Assembly: GCA_937996605.1 (NCBI GenBank)
Contig: CALKVB010000270.1
Coordinates: 1 to 11,294 of the forward strand
DNA: 11,294 nucleotides
Direction of reading: 5' to 3'
DNA from: an uncultured Oxalobacteraceae bacterium
GTDB taxonomy: Bacteria > Pseudomonadota > Gammaproteobacteria > Burkholderiales > Burkholderiaceae_D
Of the stretch, positions 6,743 to 11,294 are shown piece after piece. The stretch's first letter is position 1. Each line of letters begins with the position of its first letter. A program made the position numbers and the translations under genes. A model generated the notes under the pieces. That model saw only the letters and a list, made by a program, of their open reading frames with translations. It ran no database searches and was not told where the DNA came from.

Positions 6743-7489
6743 TTAGGCGAAAGCCGGCAATTGGTAGCCTTGAATATCGGCTGCTTTGACTAAGTCAGCG
6801 AGATAAGCATGCGTTGCTTTACGACCTTCCATATCGGTCAAATACGCTTGCAGACGTTCTTTGACTTCGTCGAAACTGACTAAGTCGCCACCTTTACGGT
6901 CCGTGACTTGGATGATGTGGTATCCGAATTGTGTTTCAATCAGTTCAGGTGTGATTTGGCCTGGTTCTGTGCTGAAAACTGCTTGTTCAAATTCGGGCAC
7001 CATTTGACCGCGACCGAACTGACCTAAGGCACCACCTTCTTTACCCGATGGGCAAGCAGAATGTTCACGTGCCATCGCTGCAAAAGCGGCTGGATTTTTT
7101 TGCAGATCGGCCAAAATGCCTTCTGCTTTGGCTTTGACCAAGCTTGCGCCTAAGCCTTCACCAGGGGTGAACAAGATATGGCTCGCAGCAGCCATTTCAC
7201 CTTGCATGAAACTAGCGCTGTTTTCCTCGTAAAAGCTACGGCAGCCCGCTTCATCGACTTCGTTAAAAGTCACCTCTTGTTGCAACAGTGTGCCGATGGT
7301 TTCTTCTTCGCTTCCTGCAGAAACACCAACTTTGGCCGCTTGATCTAACATCAATTTACGCAAGATCAGTTCTTGAATAGCGCTATCGCGCAAGTGTTCG
7401 CCTTCTGGATGGCCAGCAGCGCGGGCGCGGTTCATTTCAGCGGCAATCGTTGCTTCGTTAATTTCTGTGCCGTTAACGCTAATCGTCAT
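6743..7489 (-). CDS. parvulin-type peptidylprolyl isomerase (PpiC/SurA-like)
   Basis: The product catalyses cis-trans isomerisation of prolyl bonds, helping proteins fold. From the ATG at 7489 it has 248 residues. An N-terminal helical SurA_N-like chaperone segment (about 1-95) is followed by a rotamase domain (about 101-197). That domain shows ASHILF (102-107, H104), HSACPSGKEGGALGQFGRGQ (143-162), MVPEFEQAVF (163-172) and FGYHIIQV (189-196), and a short helical tail follows. The frame extends to 7537, but TAGGAA at 7499-7494 lies four bases before the ATG at 7489, fixing the start. No signal peptide or lipobox is present, so it is probably cytoplasmic, unlike SurA or PrsA. The substrate is unknown. 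It ends before a strong terminator, and a spacer of about 220 bases separates it from the ParB-like gene upstream. Confidence 0.92.
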   Translation of the reverse strand: MTISVNGTEINEATIAAEMNRARAAGHPEGEHLRDSAIQELILRKLMLDQAAKVGVSAGSEEETIGTLLQQEVTFNEVDEAGCRSFYEENSASFMQGEMAAASHILFTPGEGLGASLVKAKAEGILADLQKNPAAFAAMAREHSACPSGKEGGALGQFGRGQMVPEFEQAVFSTEPGQITPELIETQFGYHIIQVTDRKGGDLVSFDEVKERLQAYLTDMEGRKATHAYLADLVKAADIQGYQLPAFA

Positions 7490-7709
7490 GATGTTCCTAA
7501 CAAGAGGTAAAGTGAAAAATGAAAGGCTATCGATCAACTAAGTGACGTAGCCAGTATTGAAAAATTCAGGAAATTACACCGAGAATTCTAGACAAAGCGT
7601 AATTATGACCAAATTGGCTGAATTCAAGCACATTTTTCGACAAATTACGCAAAAAACAGGTTTTTGGGCTGAATTATGGAAATAAATGGAAAAAATTAAA
7701 TGTTTAGCT
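7490..7709. other. A/T-rich spacer upstream of the PPIase gene
   Basis: These 220 bases hold no convincing gene. They probably contain the PPIase promoter, though no clear -35/-10 pair was found. GCGTAATT (7597-7604) and AATTACGC (7643-7650) form an 8-bp inverted repeat 38 bases apart, which could be an operator pair or chance. No G/C-rich terminator follows the ParB-like gene. Confidence 0.4.
7494..7499 (-). promoter_or_regulatory. ribosome binding site of the PPIase gene
   Basis: On the minus strand TAGGAA lies four bases before the ATG at 7489. It selects this start over the upstream in-frame start at 7537. Confidence 0.7.
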
Positions 7710-8555
7710 TTAATTCGCAGTTGAAATGCTCAGTTTTGCTTGTAACTCCACAATTTGTTGTTTGAGTGCGATGTTTTCAGCACGTAATCGTTCTAATTCC
7801 GACATGTCAGCCTGCAAACTCGATGTGGCGTTGAGGCTGGTATTGTTGAAGCTTGCGCTAGTGTCCGCTTGAACAGTTTGCTCTGCATGATTTTCTTTTG
7901 GCACACGTGGAGTCCGGCTTTCGCGTAGTTGTCGAGCCGCTTGTTGCAGTTCTTTTTTGCCGCCAGCGACAGCCGCGACTTGTTGTTCGCTTGGAAGTGT
8001 AGCGATAGTTGCAGCGGTATTGATGGAGATCGTACCAGCGCGTACAGCGTCCACTAGTTCTGGCGTTGCCGCTTTGCGGATCTTTTCAATCTGGGCGACA
8101 GCTGGCTTGCTCAAACCTGCCACTTTGGCGATTTCATCACGCGTTTCCACAGAGACGGGATCAGGTTCTTTAACAGCGAGTTCTGCCTCTGCCACTTTTT
8201 CTTGTTTGCTTTGCTGTTTGCGTCGTTCAGTGATGATCTCTTTTTTACGTAAGGCCAAGACCCCGCGTTGGAAATTGGAAACGCTGCGTCGTGCTAAGTG
8301 GTTATCGATCATCCATAGCATGACATCTTCGATGCTGCCAAACTGATCGTTTTGTTTGGTTTGAAATGGAATGCCATGTTTCTGGCAAATTGTATAGCGG
8401 TTGTGTCCATCAATCAGCGTCTCACCCCACAGCACTAGGGCGTCGCGGCAGCCTTCTTTCAGTAAGCTGCGTTCGAGCGCGAGAAATTCTTGTGTGGTGA
8501 GTGGGTCGATATAGTCGCGTAATTGGGGATTGATAATGATATTCATATTGCTCAT
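7710..8555 (-). CDS. ParB-like N-terminal domain protein with HTH and leucine zipper
   Basis: The 281-residue product has a ParB-like architecture. An N-terminal ParB/sulfiredoxin-type domain contains LIDGHNRYTICQKHGI (47-62) and IDNHLARRSVSNFQRG (83-98). A central helix-turn-helix, DEIAKVAGLSKPAVAQIEKI (140-159), is followed by a ParB-like helical segment (about 165-215), a low-complexity Ser/Thr/Asn linker (about 225-248) and a C-terminal coiled coil (249-276). In the coil L257, L264 and L271 mark 'd' positions, and L254, N261, I268 and L275 mark 'a' positions, a GCN4-like pattern for a parallel dimer. The canonical ParB GERRxRA nucleotide-binding motif is replaced by DGHNRYT. No ParA is nearby. 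It is therefore more likely a sequence-specific DNA-binding regulator than a chromosome-partition ParB. An ATG at 8546 is an alternative start; neither site has a strong ribosome binding site. Confidence 0.82.
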   Translation of the reverse strand: MSNMNIIINPQLRDYIDPLTTQEFLALERSLLKEGCRDALVLWGETLIDGHNRYTICQKHGIPFQTKQNDQFGSIEDVMLWMIDNHLARRSVSNFQRGVLALRKKEIITERRKQQSKQEKVAEAELAVKEPDPVSVETRDEIAKVAGLSKPAVAQIEKIRKAATPELVDAVRAGTISINTAATIATLPSEQQVAAVAGGKKELQQAARQLRESRTPRVPKENHAEQTVQADTSASFNNTSLNATSSLQADMSELERLRAENIALKQQIVELQAKLSISTAN

Positions 8556-8563
8556 ATTGCAGG

Positions 8564-8640
8564 AAGTACAGGGCTCGTGCTTACAGCTAAAAGCAGTCTG
8601 TCAGCGCGAAGAAAATTTAAAAGTACAGCACTTTACAGCA
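8564..8640. repeat. repeated TACAG elements between response regulator and ParB-like gene
   Basis: TACAG occurs at 8567-8571, 8582-8586, 8624-8628 and 8634-8638. AAGTACAG appears twice (8564-8571, 8621-8628), each followed by a (C/T)TTACAGC unit (8580-8587, 8632-8639). TACAGCA is repeated exactly ten bases apart at 8624 and 8634, one helical turn. The set lies in the leader of the ParB-like gene and just overlaps the end of the response-regulator gene. It could be an operator array. Confidence 0.4.
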
Positions 8641-9361
8641 TTCCCTTGAGTCGTTCATGGCCAGATCGACTTACTGGCAATGTTGCGCCACAGAGCATCG
8701 CAGCTTGATAGCTGTCTTTGCTAGCGCGTTCCAGGCATTTGAGTGCAGGAAGGCGGATGATGACTGAGCGATGGATACGTACGAAATGTTCGAGCGGGAG
8801 TTGCTTTTCCAAGTCCGACAAACTTTGGGTTTTCATGAGAGACTTGCCCGCATAATGAATTTGTACGTAGTCGTCTTGTGCTTCGATATAGTCAATTTGC
8901 TCAAACGGTATGATGAAAGTTTGCCCGCGATCTCGCACAATTAGCCTTTGGCTCTGTTGGCTTTGTTGTGTGATTAACGAGGAGACGCGCTCATCGGCCA
9001 GCGCTAGGAGTTTGCGTGCTTTTGCTAGAGCTTCATCGAAGCGTTGTTGTGAATATGGCTTAAGTAGGTAGTCGATCGCATGTTGATCGAAAGCTTTGAG
9101 TGCATATTGGTCGTATGCCGTGGTGAAAATAACGCCATGTTTTCTTTGGATGGCGTCGAGTACTTCAAAGCCATTTAGCTTCGGCATTTGAATATCGAGA
9201 AACACCAAGTCAGGCTTCTGATCTGAGATCGCGTCGACTGCTTGCAAACCGTTTTCGCACTCACCAATAATGTCGATATCTTGGTGCGTTTTGAGATATT
9301 CACGAATGAGGCGGCGGGCGAGTTCTTCGTCATCAATAATTAAGGTGCGGAGTTTATTCAT
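8633..9361 (-). CDS. LytTR family response regulator (LytR/AlgR type)
   Basis: The 242-residue product has an N-terminal receiver domain (about 4-118) with acidic pair D10/D11, phospho-acceptor D56 in DLVFLDIQMP, T80/T81 in FTTAYD and K101 in YLLKPYS. A Q/S-rich linker (about 122-138) leads to a LytTR DNA-binding domain (about 138-240), shown by IDYIEAQDDYVQIHY, FVRIHRSVIIRL and the typical ending LPVSRSGHERLKGML. LytTR proteins bind paired direct repeats in promoters, with beta-strand contacts rather than a helix-turn-helix. It starts ten bases after the stop of the histidine kinase gene, so the two are clearly a co-transcribed pair. The absence of a strong ribosome binding site suggests translational coupling. 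All phosphotransfer residues are intact. The regulon is unknown; the LiaF-like gene upstream suggests cell-envelope functions. Confidence 0.95.
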   Translation of the reverse strand: MNKLRTLIIDDEELARRLIREYLKTHQDIDIIGECENGLQAVDAISDQKPDLVFLDIQMPKLNGFEVLDAIQRKHGVIFTTAYDQYALKAFDQHAIDYLLKPYSQQRFDEALAKARKLLALADERVSSLITQQSQQSQRLIVRDRGQTFIIPFEQIDYIEAQDDYVQIHYAGKSLMKTQSLSDLEKQLPLEHFVRIHRSVIIRLPALKCLERASKDSYQAAMLCGATLPVSRSGHERLKGML

Positions 9362-9371
9362 GATGTGCGAC

Positions 9372-10424
9372 TTATTTTTCTATCGGTAAGGCAATCTCAA
9401 CACGGAATTTCGTGCTGTCTTTGCTCCAATCTACGCGACAACGTTGTCCGTACAAACTGGCGAATCGCGAACGTAAATTCTTTAGACCAGTACCCGTTCC
9501 TTCGATAGGTGTGCCGTCTGGGTCGATAGGATTTTCAATTAAAATATAGAGCCAATCGTCGCGAACTTTACTGTTCACGGTGATGTTGCCACCGTCGACC
9601 AAATCACGAATGCCGTGCTTGATCGCGTTCTCTAATAATGGTTGTAAGATCATCGGTGGAATTAAGCAGAGTAGGCTTTGTTCATCGATGACAAAGAATG
9701 TTTGCAATTTTTTTCCAAAGCGAATTTTTTCTACTGCCAGAAAATGTTGGCAAAGATTGATTTCCTGTTCTAGTCTAATTTTTTGTTGATCTGCGAGTGC
9801 TAAGGTCTGTCGAAAAAATTGGGCTAACTCTATTGTCATTTGACGTGCAGCGGCTGCATCGATCGCGGTAAGGGCACTGATGGAATTTAAACTATTAAAC
9901 AAAAAGTGCGGATTGATTTGCGTGCGTAACATCTGTAATTCCGCTTCGCGCGCATGGATTTCGGATGCAGCTTGGCGACGCTCTGCTTGCCGAATATTGT
10001 CGAAGGCGATTAAGACGTCGTAGCATAAAATTGAGAGCAGGTAGAGCAAGGTGCCGAGAATAAAGGTAAGCCATTCCAGCGTAGCAGTAAGTTCGAAGGC
10101 CCAATTATTTTCAAAGGCAAGACAGAGTTTATTCCAAGCGAGGGCGATCAAGAGCCACAGACCTGCGGAAAAAAAAGAGCTCGTGCCAAAGAATGTCAAC
10201 CAAGACAAAAAGTGTCGCTTGTGTAGAGGCAGTGCTTTGCATACGTAGTAAGCAGAAGCGGATATAAAACTAAAACACAGACAAATCGGAAGTGTAAACC
10301 AGAGCGCTGGCAGCCAAGCTGTGACATGTGTCATCACCAACAGTACAGCAAAGAGGGCGCCAACTAGCGCCCAAATTAAACTGTTGTAGCAAATTGCTCT
10401 GAGATTTGAAAGAAAAGGGTTCAT
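9372..10424 (-). CDS. LytS/YehU-type membrane sensor histidine kinase
   Basis: The 350-residue protein begins with about four membrane helices (roughly 15-35, 38-62, 73-97, 115-140) and almost no extracytoplasmic domain, so it probably senses signals within or through the membrane. A coiled-coil connector (about 142-168) leads to the His_kinase motif TQINPHFLFNSLNSI with phospho-acceptor H173. The ATPase domain follows, with N-box PPMILQPLLENAIKHGI (256-272, N266) and glycine box EGTGTGLKNLRSR (308-320). This is the HPK8-like class that pairs with LytTR regulators such as LytS/LytR and BtsS/BtsR. GAG five bases before the ATG supports the start. It lies 45 bases downstream of the LiaF-like gene and ten bases upstream of the regulator gene. 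The ligand is unknown; control through the LiaF-like protein is an inference from context. Confidence 0.95.
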   Translation of the reverse strand: MNPFLSNLRAICYNSLIWALVGALFAVLLVMTHVTAWLPALWFTLPICLCFSFISASAYYVCKALPLHKRHFLSWLTFFGTSSFFSAGLWLLIALAWNKLCLAFENNWAFELTATLEWLTFILGTLLYLLSILCYDVLIAFDNIRQAERRQAASEIHAREAELQMLRTQINPHFLFNSLNSISALTAIDAAAARQMTIELAQFFRQTLALADQQKIRLEQEINLCQHFLAVEKIRFGKKLQTFFVIDEQSLLCLIPPMILQPLLENAIKHGIRDLVDGGNITVNSKVRDDWLYILIENPIDPDGTPIEGTGTGLKNLRSRFASLYGQRCRVDWSKDSTKFRVEIALPIEK

Positions 10425-10469
10425 CGTATCTCAGAGCGGCGTGTTGTTTGAGTCATCATATTCAGAAGA

Positions 10470-11171
10470 TTAATTCTTGATTTCGACGCCACCCATGACC
10501 GATGTGCCGGTAATGATTAAGCGTTTATTAGCGCTCATGTTTGGTACAGTTGAATCATCAATGCCACCAAGAACAGCATTGGCGCTATTGACCACGCTCC
10601 AATCGTTTGGAATCTTTAGGGAGATGCCGCCCCAGAATGTGAATACATTGATTACGGCTTCAGTTTCGATCGAAGCGTTGCGCAAGTCAAGCTCAACGCC
10701 ACCCATTACCGCAGTGATGTCTCCACCAATAAAATTGCTGCTAGCGATATTTCCTTGACTGCCACTCATGATCGCAACGATATCAATTTTACCGTCTTTG
10801 TTGTCACTGATTTTAGTATTTGAAAAATCATCCAAGCCTTGTTTCGCTTTGTCTTTGAAGATTACCAAGAAACCGAGAGCAATCAAAATGACTGGCCAAA
10901 AATCACGAATTCTGATGTTGATGACGCCTAGGTTATTGAGTGTCATGATAGAACCGACTGCAATAAAAATCGCACCGATAAAGTAACCTGAACGCGCCTG
11001 AGATTGCGACATTTTGAGCAAACCTCCAACGATGAAAACTGCAGGCCAAAAACTAATTAATCGTATCCCTTCAAAAATACGCAAGTTGTCGAGTAAGGCT
11101 AGCACACCAACGATCATGATGAGGATGCCAAATACCAGGCGTTGTTGTGGATCTCTATTTCTGTTTCTCAT
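10470..11171 (-). CDS. LiaF-like membrane protein (LiaI-LiaF TM region plus toast-rack domain)
   Basis: The 233-residue protein has four N-terminal membrane helices (about 11-28, 36-52, 62-80, 88-105) arranged as two similar units, each with a GxLxxLxNL-like turn and an FWP motif (41-43 and 91-93). The C-terminal half (about 128-233) is a soluble beta-rich LiaF/YvqF-type domain, also called toast-rack, with recurring VMGGVELDL, FWGGISLKI, VLGGIDD and VMGGVEIKN strands. In Firmicutes, LiaF inhibits the LiaS kinase of the cell-envelope stress system. Here a histidine kinase and LytTR regulator follow directly. By analogy it may control that kinase, but this is inferred from context. GGAG at 11181-11178, six bases before the ATG, supports the start. 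An upstream membrane-protein gene ends 35 bases before it, consistent with one operon. Confidence 0.88.
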   Translation of the reverse strand: MRNRNRDPQQRLVFGILIMIVGVLALLDNLRIFEGIRLISFWPAVFIVGGLLKMSQSQARSGYFIGAIFIAVGSIMTLNNLGVINIRIRDFWPVILIALGFLVIFKDKAKQGLDDFSNTKISDNKDGKIDIVAIMSGSQGNIASSNFIGGDITAVMGGVELDLRNASIETEAVINVFTFWGGISLKIPNDWSVVNSANAVLGGIDDSTVPNMSANKRLIITGTSVMGGVEIKN

Positions 11172-11206
11172 TTTATGCTCCGAATTGATTTTATGATGAT
11201 AGGTGA

Positions 11207-11294
11207 TTAGCAGCGATCAACATTTAAGTTTTTGTCTTTTGGGCCAACAGCATAGGTAATCAGGCTACTCAGACCAAGACCGATCAAGAGAATT
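11207..11294 (-). CDS. C-terminus of a small membrane protein (partial)
   Basis: Only the last 28 residues and the TAA stop are in the window. They consist of a hydrophobic stretch, ILLIGLGLSSLITYAV, followed by a short polar tail ending in KNLNVDRC. This is the end of a protein with a C-terminal membrane helix. It lies 35 bases upstream of the LiaF-like gene on the same strand, so it probably belongs to the same operon. A PspC-like or LiaI-like protein would fit the neighbourhood, but too little sequence is present to assign a family. Confidence 0.6.
   Translation of the reverse strand, partial: ILLIGLGLSSLITYAVGPKDKNLNVDRC

Noticed and set aside
7957..8346. 129-codon plus-strand ORF opposite the ParB-like gene.
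   Set aside because: It is an antisense shadow, with alanine- and serine-rich composition arising from the opposite strand's codon use.
7710..8555. ParB-like gene as evidence for a plasmid or chromosome origin.
   Set aside because: No ParA, replication initiator, DnaA boxes or iteron array was seen, and neighbours are ordinary chromosomal genes.

Overview
The window looks like a chromosomal segment of a Gram-negative proteobacterium, most likely a betaproteobacterium of the Oxalobacteraceae (Undibacterium-like). This assignment is inferred from protein flavour, moderate GC, and families such as the long-form IlvD, DUF1993, DUF2726 and a Massilia/Undibacterium-style ECF sigma factor. No tRNA, rRNA, CRISPR array, insertion sequence or prophage gene was seen.

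Layout. Bases 1-569 (minus) carry an ECF sigma factor cut by the left edge. It is divergent from ilvD (769-2643, plus), which ends in a strong hairpin terminator at 2690-2715. A site-2-protease-like membrane metalloprotease (2721-3368, minus) faces that terminator. Next come two plus-strand genes: a divergent peptide deformylase (about 3559-4116) and ribA, GTP cyclohydrolase II (4304-4936). RibA converges with a DUF2726 protein (4952-5752, minus). A possible 62-residue ORF (5751-5939, plus) starts at the same CATG as the DUF2726 gene.

From there to the right edge all recognised genes are on the minus strand. In transcription order from the right edge they are: the tail of a membrane protein (11207-11294), a LiaF-like membrane protein (10470-11171), a LytS/YehU-type sensor histidine kinase (9372-10424), a LytTR response regulator (8633-9361), a ParB-like DNA-binding protein (7710-8555), a parvulin-type peptidylprolyl isomerase (6743-7489) with a long hairpin terminator behind it, a DUF1993 protein (6100-6609) and the DUF2726 gene.

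How genes work together. Most of the left half is housekeeping: branched-chain amino acid synthesis, riboflavin synthesis and peptide processing. The right end is the most system-like part. A LiaF-like membrane protein, a histidine kinase and a LytTR regulator sit with short gaps, which suggests an envelope-stress sensing operon analogous in logic to LiaFSR but built with LytTR-class parts. The ParB-like gene follows with no ParA partner in the window, and its leader contains repeated TACAG elements that could be operators. Starts were moved inward from the longest open frames where a better ribosome binding site or family alignment supported it (deformylase, ribA, DUF2726, DUF1993, PPIase).
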